A stretch of 64,000 bases of DNA. Origin: Nonomuraea polychroma. Lineage in GTDB: Bacteria; Actinomycetota; Actinomycetes; Streptosporangiales; Streptosporangiaceae. Shown here one piece after another: positions 44,387 through 52,775 of the stretch. A program made the position numbers and the translations under genes. How positions within the stretch are numbered: the stretch's first letter is position 1; each line of letters opens with the position of its first letter. The DNA is taken from the NCBI RefSeq assembly GCF_004011505.1, contig NZ_SAUN01000001.1, positions 1,426,001 to 1,490,000 on the forward strand, written 5' to 3'. The notes under the pieces were generated by a model that was given only the letters and a program-made list of their open reading frames with translations, had not been told where the DNA came from and ran no database searches.

Positions 44387-45577
44387 ATGATCGAGGCCAG
44401 CCACCTCAGCAAGGTGTACGGGCTGGCGCGAAACCGCGCGCTGCCGCTGCTGACGGGCGATCGGCGACACGAGGCCGTACGGCACGCCGGCGGCTTCCTC
44501 GGCGCCGACGACGTGAGCTTCACGGTCCGGCGAGGGGAGCTGTTCGTCATCATGGGACTGTCCGGCTCGGGGAAGTCGACCGTGCTCCGCATGATCAACC
44601 GGCTGGTCGAACCCACGGACGGACGGTTGTCCATCGACGGCCAGGACGTGCCGGCCATGGCCGCCGGCGACCTGCGGGAGCTGCGCAACCGCCGGATCAG
44701 CATGGTGTTCCAGCACTTCGCACTGTTCCCGCACCGGACCATCCGGGAGAACACCGCATACGGCCTGAAGGTACGCGGCGTCCCCGTCAGGGAACGGCTC
44801 GAGCGCGCCGACTGGGCGCTGCGGCGCGTGGGCCTCGGTGACCGCGGCGATGCCCGTCCCGACGCGTTGTCCGGCGGGATGAAACAACGCGTCGGCCTCG
44901 CCCGCGCACTCGCGACCGACGCCGACATCCTGCTCATGGACGAACCGTTCAGCGCCCTCGACCCGCTGATCAAGCGGGAAATGCAGGAGCTGCTGCTGAC
45001 ACTCCAGGCCGAAGACCAGCGGACGATCGTCTTCGTCACGCACGACCTCAACGAGGCGATGCGGATCGGGCACCGCATCATGGTGATGAAGGACGGCCGC
45101 GTCGTGCAGTGCGACACCGGGCCGGACCTGCTGTCCGCACCGGCCGACGACTACGTCAGCGACTTCGTCGCCGACGTCGACCGGTCACGTGTGCTCACCG
45201 CCGCCTCGGTGCTGCGCCCGCCATGGTGCACCACACGATTGTCGGACAGCCCCGGCGAGGTGTTGCGACGTCTGGAAGCAGCCGAGATGAACGGCGTCTT
45301 CGTGCTCGACAAGCTGGACCGCATCCTCGGCGTCGCCCGGGACGACCTGCTCGCGAACGCCCTGCGCAACGGCGAGGACGATCTGCGGAACTGTCTGGTG
45401 CAGGACTACGACACCGTGCCCGTGGACCGGCCGCTGGTCGAGTTCTGCCATCTCGCCGGCCGGCACACGGTCCCGATCGCCGCGGTCGACGAACACGGCC
45501 GGCTGCTCGGGGTGGTGCCGCGCGCCGCCATCCTCTCCTCCCTCGCGAGCCCGAAGAAGGTGACAGCTCATGCCTGA
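44387..45577 (+). CDS. Second betaine-type ABC transporter ATP-binding protein
   Basis: A 396-residue ProV-like ATPase with Walker [13 protein letters not shown]-loop MVFQHFALFPH, signature [15 protein letters not shown], Walker [13 protein letters not shown] and switch FVTHDLNEAM. After residue 275 it continues into a tandem CBS-like region (GVFVLDKLDRILGVARDDLL, then AVDEHGRLLGVVPRAAIL), longer than in the first system and like OpuA/ProV, where CBS domains sense ionic strength. It overlaps the permease gene by eight bases. Confidence 0.93.
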   Translation: MIEASHLSKVYGLARNRALPLLTGDRRHEAVRHAGGFLGADDVSFTVRRGELFVIMGLSGSGKSTVLRMINRLVEPTDGRLSIDGQDVPAMAAGDLRELRNRRISMVFQHFALFPHRTIRENTAYGLKVRGVPVRERLERADWALRRVGLGDRGDARPDALSGGMKQRVGLARALATDADILLMDEPFSALDPLIKREMQELLLTLQAEDQRTIVFVTHDLNEAMRIGHRIMVMKDGRVVQCDTGPDLLSAPADDYVSDFVADVDRSRVLTAASVLRPPWCTTRLSDSPGEVLRRLEAAEMNGVFVLDKLDRILGVARDDLLANALRNGEDDLRNCLVQDYDTVPVDRPLVEFCHLAGRHTVPIAAVDEHGRLLGVVPRAAILSSLASPKKVTAHA

Positions 45578-46514
45578 CCTGCCGGTGGACACATGGGTCG
45601 AGAGCACCGTCCGGTTCCTCCAGGAGCACTTCTCCGGCGTGTTCGACGTGACCTCGGCACTGATCCTGCGGCTCGTCGACGTGACGTACGTCCTGCTGAT
45701 CGGCCCCCACCCGCTGGTGCTGCTGGCCTTCTTCACCGCGCTCGCGTGGCTGGCGACGCGCCGGTGGCAACCCCCGCTCGTCGCGTGCCTCGCCTTCCTG
45801 CTCATCCAGTCGATGGCGATGTGGACCGCGACGATGCAGACCCTCGCGGTCGTCGTCGTCGCCGCCGTGGCGGCCGTCGCCGTCGGCATCCCGCTCGGCA
45901 TCGCCGCGGCGCGCAGCACACGGGTCAGCGCCGCGCTCCGCCCCGTGCTCGATTTCATGCAGACGCTACCCGTCTTCGTCTACCTGCTCCCCGCCGTCTT
46001 CTTCTTCGGCATCGGCGTCATGCCCGGCGTCGTCGCGACCACCGTCTTCGCGATCCCGCCCGCTGTCCGGCTCACCGAGCTCGGCATCCGCCAGGTCGAT
46101 GCCGAGATCGTCGAGGCCGCGCACGCCTTCGGATCGCGGTCCCGGCAGATCCTGCGTGACGTCCAGCTGCCGCTCGCGATGCCCACGATCATGGCCGGAG
46201 TCAACCAGGTCATCATGATGGCGCTGTCCATGGTGGTGATCGCCGGCATGGTCGGCGGCGGCGGCCTGGGCGCGGTCGTCGTCGAGGCGGTCACCCAGCT
46301 CGACATCGGACGCGGTTTCGAGGGCGGCCTGTCCGTCGTGATCCTCGCGATCTACCTCGACCGGGTGTCGGCCGCGTTCGGCGACGGGCGCGGCAGGGCT
46401 CGACGCCGGCGCACGCGTCAGTTGCCTGACTCCGCTCCGGCGCCCGAAGAGGGCCTGCTACGCGAGCCGGCGGAACGCGTGGGAAGTACGCGCCGGGTCC
46501 CTACAGGGGGCTGA
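45570..46514 (+). CDS. Second betaine-type ABC transporter permease
   Basis: A 314-residue ProW-like permease with about seven hydrophobic segments. It has the family motif DFMQTLPVFVYLLPAVFFFG and the coupling loop VEAAHAFGSRSRQILRDVQL. Unlike the fused permease of the first system it carries one domain and should work as a homodimer. The C-terminal 40 residues are basic and proline-rich (GRGRARRRRTRQLPDSAPAP) and may be an unstructured cytosolic tail. Its stop lies within the decayed regulator remnant that follows. Confidence 0.92.
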   Translation: MPDLPVDTWVESTVRFLQEHFSGVFDVTSALILRLVDVTYVLLIGPHPLVLLAFFTALAWLATRRWQPPLVACLAFLLIQSMAMWTATMQTLAVVVVAAVAAVAVGIPLGIAAARSTRVSAALRPVLDFMQTLPVFVYLLPAVFFFGIGVMPGVVATTVFAIPPAVRLTELGIRQVDAEIVEAAHAFGSRSRQILRDVQLPLAMPTIMAGVNQVIMMALSMVVIAGMVGGGGLGAVVVEAVTQLDIGRGFEGGLSVVILAIYLDRVSAAFGDGRGRARRRRTRQLPDSAPAPEEGLLREPAERVGSTRRVPTGG

Positions 46515-46740
46515 TCGCCCGGTCCCCGGCGGACGTGACGATGCTCCAGGGCAACTCGGGTAACGGGAGCCGGTCCGACCCCGGATCCAGGAGCAGGGAG
46601 CCGGCGGGCAACCGCGGCGAGTTGGTCGCCACCACCCTGCCCTCGGCGTTCACCAGCGTGATCTGCGTGGGGCTCGCGGCCAGCACGCCGAGCAGCAGCG
46701 CCTCGAACCTGGCCGCCCGCACGTCGGCACCGAGCTGGTC
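46501..46740 (-). pseudogene. C-terminal remnant of a sensor/GAF-type regulator
   Basis: The minus strand reads ADVRAARFEALLLGVLAASP, TQITLVNAEGRVVATNSPRL and PLPELPWSIVTSAGDRAI before a stop. This resembles the middle of actinomycete GAF/PAS-type regulators. The frame upstream loses sense near 46740, where the permease remnant on the other strand begins, so only a fragment is left. No start or DNA-binding domain is present. Confidence 0.45.
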
Positions 46741-47678
46741 GGGGCGCTGGCCGTGGGCGGGTGTCTGCTGCTCACCCGGCGGCACCACGAGCTCGGGGCG
46801 CTGTTCGACTCGTTCGGCGCGGGATCGGAGTCCGGATATTTCGTCGCATTCCTGGGCACCGGGCTTATCGGGATATTTCAGTACTACGGGTTCGAGGCGC
46901 ACGGTGATGTGGCCGAGGAGGTGCCCGACCCGAAGCGGCGCATCCCCAAGGCCATGCGCATGACCATCTACGTGGGTGGCTCGGCGGCGACGTTCGTCTG
47001 TCTGGCGCTGCTGCTGACCGTGCCCGACTTCGCCGCCGTCGTCTCCGGCGCCGACGGCGACCCCGTCACGAACGTGCTGACCACCGCTTTCGGCACCACC
47101 GGCCTCAAGGACGTGCTCGGCGTGGTGCTGCTATCGTTCCTGTCGTCCGCGCTCAACCTGCAGGCGGCGGCCAGCCGGCTGCTGCATGCCTCTACGCCCG
47201 CGATGACATGATCGCCGGCAGCCGCGCGTTCAGGGGGTATCCCGGGCCGGGCAGATCCCGCCGAACGCGCTCCTGGTCGCCGCCGTCGTGCCCGCGCTGG
47301 TCGTGCTCGGCTCCAACGTGTCGGAAGACGCCTTCATCAAAATCATTTCTCTCGCGGTGCTCGGCATCTACCTAGGCTTCCAGATGGTGGTGCTGGCGGC
47401 GTTGCGGGCCAGGCTGCGCGGCTGGCGCCCGTCCGGGCCGTTCACGCTGGGCCGCGCGGGGCTCGCCGTCAACGTGGCCGCGCTGGTCTACGGGCGTGCT
47501 CGCCATCCTCAACATGGCCTGGCCGAGGACCCCCGACGCCCCCTGGTACGACAACTACCTGGTGGCCCTGTCCGGGCTGGTGGTCGCCGCCGGGCTGGTC
47601 TACCTGCTGGTCGCCAGGCCGGCCGTGCGACAAGGGCGACGCCCTTCGGGTGACGCCGTCCCGCAGGAGGCCGCATGA
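46741..47678 (+). pseudogene. Decayed amino-acid permease (APC family)
   Basis: Membrane-protein pieces in three frames follow each other. The first runs from about 46753 to a stop near 47211 (FVAFLGTGLIGIFQYYGFEA, EVPDPKRRIPKAMRMTIYVG). The second runs from about 47250 to 47490 (PPNALLVAAVVPALVVLGSN, IISLAVLGIYLGFQMVVLAA). The third runs to 47678 (VLAILNMAWPRTPDAPWYDN). Together they match the C-terminal two thirds of an APC amino-acid transporter. The N-terminal helices are lost and at least two frameshifts are present, so it cannot be functional. Confidence 0.8.
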
Positions 47679-47749
47679 TGAAGTTCAGCGCTGTCCAGCG
47701 AGCAACCCCGGCGGTTCTCGCCCGGGAGGAATCGTTTCCTGCCTTTGGG

Positions 47750-47990
47750 TGTGAAACGGTCCGACGTCAGTCCGGGCGTCTCGATGTGCTCCTTGATGAT
47801 CGGCAGGGGTGCCCCGCCGCAGGGGGCGGCGAAGCTGTCGTAGACCTCGATCATGATCTCTTCCAAGCGGAGCAGTTCGTCGGTGAACACGCCCCGCCGG
47901 TACTTCGGTGCGAAGAGCACGTGGGCATGGAGGCTGTGGACCACGTCGCGGCCTCGTCGACTAACGGGATATCGCTCGCGGTGACCTGGG
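47750..47990 (-). pseudogene. Internally deleted IS200-type tnpA (Y1 transposase)
   Basis: The minus strand reads RYPVSRRGRDVVHSLHAHVL and FAPKYRRGVFTDELLRLEEI, the usual start of a Y1 transposase. It then jumps directly to SFAAPCGGAPLPIIKEHIE, which corresponds to the C-terminal helix of the same family. The part between, including the H-U-H metal motif, is gone, so the protein is inactive. It faces away from tnpB, the arrangement found in IS605-type elements. Confidence 0.7.
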
Positions 47991-48000
47991 TCACGCGATA

Positions 48001-49248
48001 GTGTGTTCGACTGTGAAACTGGTGGTGCAGGTGAAGCTTCTGCCGACGCCCCAGCAGGCCGAGGCGCTGGAGGCGACCCTGCACCAGCTCAACCAGGCCG
48101 CCGGTCAGGTCTCCCGGCTCGCCTTTGAGACCAAGACCTTCGGGGTGTACGGCTTGCGCCGCCAGGTCTACGGCGAGCTGAAGGCCGCCGGGCTGGGGGC
48201 GCAGCAGGCCCAGCACGTGATCAAGAAGGTGGCCGATGCCTACACGAGCCTGCGAGGGTTGATCCGCAACGGCCGGCTGACCGGCAGGCGGCGGCGCAGG
48301 GCCGAGTCCAAGCCGCTCACCTTCCGGCCAGAGGCGGCCCATCCGTTCGATGACCGCTGCCTGTCCTGGCTGCACGATACCCGCTCGGTGTCGATCTGGA
48401 CGGTGCGAGGCCGGGTGAAGGACATCGCCTTCACCGGCTCTGCCGACCAGTTGAAAACGCTGGCCGCCTATCGGCGGGGGGAGTCCGATCTGCTCCTTCG
48501 CGACGGCGCCTGGTATCTGATCGCGACCTGCGAGATCTCCCAAGCCCCGCTTACGGCCGACCCGCAGGGGTGGATCGGGGTGGATCGGGGCATCGCCAAT
48601 CTGGCGACCACCAGCGATGGTGTGAATTACAGCGGGGAGAAGCTCACCGGCTACCGCCGCCGGATGGCCCGGGTCCGGGCCGAGTTGCAGGCTCGTGGCA
48701 CCAAGTCGGCTCGCCGGAAGCTGAAGCGGCGGGCCAAGCGGGAGCGCCGCTTCGCGACCGAGACCAACCATGTGATCGCCAACGAGATCGTGGCCGATGC
48801 GCAGCGCACCGGGCGCGGGATCGCCGTCGAGGAACTGGCGGGGATCCGCGAGCGGGTACGGCTTTGGCCATCCCAGCGGGCCACGCTCTCGAACTGGCCG
48901 TTCCACCAGCTAGGCGAGTTCCTCGCCTACAAGGCACGCCGGGCCGGCGTGGCCTTCGTGCAGGTGGATCCGGCCTACACCTCGCAAATGTGCCCGAACC
49001 GCTGGTGCGGGCACACCGCGAGGGCCAATCGTCCCAGCCGGGACAGCTTTCGCTGTGGGTCGTGCGGGTTCGCTGGACCGGCCGACCACATCGCCGCGCT
49101 CAACGTTTCCCGACGGGCGAGCGCGGTGTGGGCATTCGTCAACATGCCCAACGAGCCCGCCAGGGAAAGCGGGCTCAGTGCGTCCCGAGCCGGTCGGCCA
49201 GATCGGATCGTGAGGCGCAAGCCTTGGGCTTTAGCTCTGGGTCGTTGA
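48001..49248 (+). CDS. tnpB: TnpB RNA-guided nuclease (IS605 OrfB)
   Basis: A 415-residue TnpB. RuvC residues are in place: Asp in WIGVDRGIANLATT (about 196), Glu in GIAVEELAGIRERV (about 277) and the final Asp in ADHIAALNVSRR (about 362). The zinc ribbon reads MCPNRWCGH and FRCGSCGF. The N-terminus (VKLVVQVKLLPTPQQAEALE) and basic middle are normal. TnpB proteins are reprogrammable DNA nucleases guided by an RNA from the 3' end of their own gene, so a guide RNA is expected to overlap roughly the last 100-150 bases of this gene and extend past 49250. The start is GTG 48001, close to the remnant tnpA. It seems intact even though its partner transposase is dead. Confidence 0.92.
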   Translation: MCSTVKLVVQVKLLPTPQQAEALEATLHQLNQAAGQVSRLAFETKTFGVYGLRRQVYGELKAAGLGAQQAQHVIKKVADAYTSLRGLIRNGRLTGRRRRRAESKPLTFRPEAAHPFDDRCLSWLHDTRSVSIWTVRGRVKDIAFTGSADQLKTLAAYRRGESDLLLRDGAWYLIATCEISQAPLTADPQGWIGVDRGIANLATTSDGVNYSGEKLTGYRRRMARVRAELQARGTKSARRKLKRRAKRERRFATETNHVIANEIVADAQRTGRGIAVEELAGIRERVRLWPSQRATLSNWPFHQLGEFLAYKARRAGVAFVQVDPAYTSQMCPNRWCGHTARANRPSRDSFRCGSCGFAGPADHIAALNVSRRASAVWAFVNMPNEPARESGLSASRAGRPDRIVRRKPWALALGR

Positions 49249-49256
49249 CTTACGTG

Positions 49257-50255
49257 ATGCTGCCCGATTATCCGCTGCGGGAGTCGCTGGCGTCTATCCG
49301 CCTGGCCGACGAGACCTGGCACAAGGACCTGTGGCTGCTGTTCGCCGCCGCGGCCCAGCAGACGTCCCGCATCAGGTTCGGGCCCAGCGTGTCCTCGGTG
49401 GTGCTGCGCGAGCCGACCCTGATCGCCCAGGCGGCGGCCACGCTCGACGAGCTCAGCGACGGGCGGGCCGAGGCGGTGCTGTCCAGCGGCAACTTCGGGC
49501 TGCTCGCGCAGTACAACATCGACTGGACGGTCACCAAGCCGCTCTCGCGCGTGAAGGAGGCGGCGCACGTGGTGCGCACGCTGCTGGACGACGGCGCGAT
49601 CACCTTCGACGGCGAGTTCTTCAAGTACAGCGGCCTGTTCACCTTCGCCCGCCCCGTGCAGGACCGCGTGCCGGTCAAACTCGGCGCGATGCGCGGACCG
49701 CGCTCCTTCCGGGCGGCCGGCGAGCACTCCGACGGCGTGCACCACGCGCTCAGCTACACCCGCGAGGCCTACGACTACCTCGTCCAGCACTTCAGAGCCG
49801 GCGCGGAGAAGGCGGGCAAGGACGCCTCGACGATGGACATCGGCGCCTGGGTCGTCTTCGCCACCGGCCCGGACTCGGCCGTGGCGAAGGAGGCCGCCCG
49901 CAGCATGGTCGGCCTCTACGCCTCGTCCATGCCCGCCGAGCAGCTCGAACGCAACGGCGTCGACCCGAACGCGATGAAGCCGATCGTCGACGCTCTCGGT
50001 GCCGGCGACCTGGCCAGGGCGATCGAGCTGACCACGCCCGAACTGGGGGAGCGGCTGTCCATCGCCGGCACCCCGGAGGAGTGCGTGGCCAAGATCAAGC
50101 GCGAGATCGAGCCGTCGGGCGTCAATCACATGATCCTGGCCATCACCGATGCGACGCTGGTCAAGCAGTTCATGGGACGGGAACTGCCCGAGGTGGCGGA
50201 CGTGGACACCCAGCTCAGGCTGATCCACGACCAGATCATGCCCGCGTTCGCCTGA
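49257..50255 (+). CDS. LLM-class flavin/F420-dependent oxidoreductase, damaged at the N-terminus
   Basis: A 332-residue luciferase-like monooxygenase family protein, close to F420-dependent reductases (VKLGAMRGPRSFRAAGEHSD, SIAGTPEECVAKIKREIEPS). The first residues MLPDYPLRESLASIRLADET run straight into WHKDLWLLFAAAAQQTS, whereas relatives have 10-15 more residues between LAD and the E-T-W-H segment. An internal deletion is therefore likely in the first beta-alpha unit, where the cofactor binds. The tnpB element ends immediately upstream and has removed or replaced the native promoter and perhaps the first few codons. The gene may be inactive even though its frame is open. Confidence 0.7.
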   Translation: MLPDYPLRESLASIRLADETWHKDLWLLFAAAAQQTSRIRFGPSVSSVVLREPTLIAQAAATLDELSDGRAEAVLSSGNFGLLAQYNIDWTVTKPLSRVKEAAHVVRTLLDDGAITFDGEFFKYSGLFTFARPVQDRVPVKLGAMRGPRSFRAAGEHSDGVHHALSYTREAYDYLVQHFRAGAEKAGKDASTMDIGAWVVFATGPDSAVAKEAARSMVGLYASSMPAEQLERNGVDPNAMKPIVDALGAGDLARAIELTTPELGERLSIAGTPEECVAKIKREIEPSGVNHMILAITDATLVKQFMGRELPEVADVDTQLRLIHDQIMPAFA

Positions 50256-50258
50256 CCG

Positions 50259-50291
50259 GGAGGGGTACGGTGGCCCACGCCGTACCCCTCC
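50259..50291 (+). terminator. Hairpin terminator after the LLM gene
   Basis: GGAGGGGTACGG (50259-50270) pairs with CCGTACCCCTCC (50280-50291) across a nine-base loop, just after the stop codon. Confidence 0.75.
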
Positions 50292-50329
50292 TCGGCCGGC
50301 CCTGGTGGCGGCTCACGCGTCGACCCCGC

Positions 50330-50600
50330 GTACGCGGAACCGGCGCCACCGCGCGTCCATGCCCTGCCCGTCGAGCGAGCGGCCGCGCGGGCCATCCGGG
50401 TCAGCGACAACGCCGCCGCCTCGGCGCTGTGACCGGCGGTCCTTGGCGGAGAGCGGGCTCTGGGGCGATGCTGGGGCTGATGGGCGGCGTGGCGCCGGAG
50501 CAGGCGTGGGGTGTCAGCGCGGCGGGCGGCGAGGGGGCGGACGTCGCGCTCAAGAACGGCTGGCTGCCACGTGAGCGGCACGGGGGGCGGTGCTCTTGCA
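50330..50600 (+). pseudogene. Remnant of a beta-lactamase-like serine hydrolase
   Basis: Between the LLM gene and the transporter gene, short collinear pieces in different frames read LPVERAAARAIRVSDNAAAS (S-D-N motif region) and GSGAMLGLMGGVAPEQAWGV, then VALKNGWLPRE. This order matches the middle and C-terminal part of class A beta-lactamase-like hydrolases. Stops and frameshifts break it. Beyond it, near 50631-50643, CCCACATTGTGGG is a small palindrome that could be an operator for the transporter gene; nothing else is recognisable up to 50732. Confidence 0.5.
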
Positions 50601-50732
50601 TGCGCAGTCGCTTCACATCGGCCCGGCGATCCCACATTGTGGGGGTCTGCACGTGACCTCGTCCAACGAAGCGCCGCATGGCCCCGCGCTCGGTGGCCGT
50701 TGGCACGTCCGACACGGAAAGGCATCAAGCCC

Positions 50733-51614
50733 ATGGCCCTTGCCGGCGTCTTGCTTCCCATCGCTCTGGCGATCATCATGCTGGGGCTCGGTCTGAGCCT
50801 GACGATCGCCGACTTCCGACGTGTGGTGGCCTACCCCAAGGCCGCCGTCGTAGCGCTGACCTGTCAGGTCGTGCTCTTACCCGCCGTGTGCCTCGGCCTC
50901 GTCCTCGCGTTCGGCCTTCCCCCCGCACTCGCCGTCGGCATGATGCTCCTGGCCGCCACGCCGGGCGGCACGACCGCGAACCTCTACAGTCACCTGTTCG
51001 GAGGCGACGTCGCGCTGAACGTGACGCTCACCGCGATCAACTCGGTACTGGCCGTCGTCACGCTGCCTCTGGTGACCAACCTGTCCCTGAGCTACTTCGG
51101 CGATGCAGGCACGCTGGGCCTTCAGTTCGGCAAGACGCTGCAGGTGATCGCGCTGGTGCTGGTCCCCGTGGCGGTCGGCATGGCTGTGCGCACGTTCAGG
51201 CCTCGGTTCGCGGACCGGATGGAATCCCCCGTGAAGATCGCTTCTGTCGTCATCCTGGTCCTGGTCATCCTCGGCGCGTTGATGCAGGAGCTGGACGATC
51301 TCGGAGGATACATCCGCTCCGTGGGCGCCATCACGGTCCTGTTCAGCGTGATCAGCTTGGCCGTCGGCTACTGGGCGCCCCGCCTTGCCGGAGTGGGCCG
51401 CCGCCAGGCCATCGCGTCCTGCATGGAGATCGGCATTCATAACGCGACCCTCGCGATCACCGTCGCGCTCAGCCCGGCCCTGCTGAACAACACGCAGATG
51501 GCGGTCCCCGCCGCGACGTACGGCATCCTGATGTTCTTCACCGGGGCCGCCGCCGGATTCCTTGTCCGATCTCGTGCCTCCTCCGACGCCGCGTCAGAGG
51601 CGAGCACTGCTTGA
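50733..51614 (+). CDS. Bile acid:sodium symporter family (BASS) transporter
   Basis: A 293-residue membrane protein with about 9-10 hydrophobic segments. It has typical BASS motifs MLLAATPGGTTANLYSHLFG and SCMEIGIHNATLAITVALSP, the crossed-helix regions that bind sodium. Bacterial members move organic anions such as pantoate or other carboxylates. ATG 50733 is chosen because the family starts at the first helix (LAGVLLPIALAIIMLGLGLS); GGAAAGG lies upstream. It stands alone, and its substrate is unknown. Confidence 0.88.
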   Translation: MALAGVLLPIALAIIMLGLGLSLTIADFRRVVAYPKAAVVALTCQVVLLPAVCLGLVLAFGLPPALAVGMMLLAATPGGTTANLYSHLFGGDVALNVTLTAINSVLAVVTLPLVTNLSLSYFGDAGTLGLQFGKTLQVIALVLVPVAVGMAVRTFRPRFADRMESPVKIASVVILVLVILGALMQELDDLGGYIRSVGAITVLFSVISLAVGYWAPRLAGVGRRQAIASCMEIGIHNATLAITVALSPALLNNTQMAVPAATYGILMFFTGAAAGFLVRSRASSDAASEASTA

Positions 51615-51888
51615 GTCCACGTGGGGCATGGGGTGCAGCGCCGTAGCGGGCGACGACGGACTGGCGTGGCGAGCTCCCAGCCGCACAGCTGCCCCCACGA
51701 GATCGGCGAAGCCCGGCGTCCGTGGCTGAGACCGTGCGGGCGGGCGGGGGAGAGATTGGACTCGGGAGCCTGGGGTAGAGCGTGCGGGTGCGTGCCACGC
51801 CGGCACGGTCCGACCAGCGCGAAGGAGCGCAGTTGCAGCCACCGTCGAGTGCGTCGTCGCCGAGGCGATCAGCACACCGGGTGCGCGC

Positions 51889-52605
51889 ATGAAGGCCCCG
51901 CCGCCTCCGCGCGTTGCCTGCCCGGTGATGTATCACCGCTGGTCGCAGATGACGTTCTTGCACTGGCGGTATCCGGCCGAGGTGGTGAGCGCGCTGGTGC
52001 CGGGCTCGTTGACGGTCGAGACGTTCGACGGGACGGCGTGGGTGGGGCTGACGCCGTTCCGCATGGAGGATGCGCGGATGCCGGGTATGCCGGCGCTGCC
52101 GTGGTTGTCGAGCTTTCCGGAGACGAACTGCCGCACCTATGTGCGTGACGGTCGCGGGCGCTCCGGCATCTGGTTCCTGTCGTTGGACGCCGGGCGGCTG
52201 GTGGCCGCGATCGGCGGGCGCGCCTCCTACTGGCTGCCGTACTTCTGGTCGGACATGTCGGTGCACACCGAGGGCGGCCACAGGCGGTACCGGTGCCGTA
52301 GACGGTGGCCCGAGCCGGAGGGAGTGCGGTGCGATGTGGACGTGGCCGTGGGGGCGGAGCTGGCCGAGGGCGAACGCGACGAGCTGGCGCACTTCCTGAC
52401 CGCCCGTTACCGCCTGTTCACGATGGTGACAGGGCGGCTGGCCGCGGCCGAGACCGAGCATCCCGCCTGGCCGTTGCAGCACGCGGAGCTGATCAGCCTG
52501 GAGCAGGACGTGCTCCAGGCCGCCGGCCTTCCGGCCCCGGAGGGCGCCCCGATCCTGCACGCCTCGCCCGGCGTGGCGGTGCGGGTGGGGATGTGGAGCT
52601 GGTGA
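51889..52605 (+). CDS. DUF2071 family protein
   Basis: A 238-residue protein matching the YqjF/DUF2071 family: MTFLHWRYPAEVVSALVPGS near the start, FDGTAWVGLTPFRMED, then GIWFLSLDAGRLVAAIGGRA and a late YRLFTMVTGRLAAAETEHPA. It is soluble and has an acetoacetate-decarboxylase-like fold in known relatives, without known activity. No operon partners are evident. The 270 bases before it, after the BASS gene, show no feature that I can identify. Confidence 0.85.
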   Translation: MKAPPPPRVACPVMYHRWSQMTFLHWRYPAEVVSALVPGSLTVETFDGTAWVGLTPFRMEDARMPGMPALPWLSSFPETNCRTYVRDGRGRSGIWFLSLDAGRLVAAIGGRASYWLPYFWSDMSVHTEGGHRRYRCRRRWPEPEGVRCDVDVAVGAELAEGERDELAHFLTARYRLFTMVTGRLAAAETEHPAWPLQHAELISLEQDVLQAAGLPAPEGAPILHASPGVAVRVGMWSW

Positions 52606-52662
52606 GCCGATCGCCTTGATCGCGGGCGTCCGCTGGTCCAGCGCTGCGGGTCCCTAAGGCAC

Positions 52663-52752
52663 GGGCGGGTGCGGCGCGCTCAGCTGGTGGTGGCCCATTC
52701 CCGCTACGGGCGGGTGTGGCGCGCCCTGCTGGTGGTGGCCCATTCCCGCTAC
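52663..52752 (+). repeat. Two 45-bp direct tandem repeats
   Basis: Two adjacent 45-bp copies, each beginning GGGCGGGTG and ending GCCCATTCCCGCTAC, differ at only a few positions. The length is a multiple of three, and a tiny frame through both (about 36 residues with two L-V-V-A-H-S-R-Y units) ends at a TAG overlapping the hemerythrin stop. Whether it is translated is unknown. Confidence 0.8.
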
Positions 52753-52775
52753 GCCGGCACCCGCCCTCTCCACGG

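Larger units (their letters stand above)
47750..49256 (+). mobile_element. IS605-type element with defective tnpA and intact tnpB
   Basis: A divergent pair of a deleted tnpA (minus) and a full tnpB (plus), as in IS605. Exact ends were not determined; the right end must lie within a few bases of 49250, because the coding sequence of the LLM oxidoreductase begins immediately there. TTGACTTAC next to the junction resembles the TTAC/TTGAC targets used by this family. Confidence 0.65.

Noticed and set aside
46501..46902. An intact regulator gene of 133 residues
   Set aside because: Only its C-terminal part looks like protein; the beginning lies over the permease remnant of the other strand and has shadow composition.
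48570..50255. A fusion of a long N-terminal domain to the LLM oxidoreductase
   Set aside because: The extra N-terminal stretch is tnpB read in another frame; the real gene starts at about 49257.
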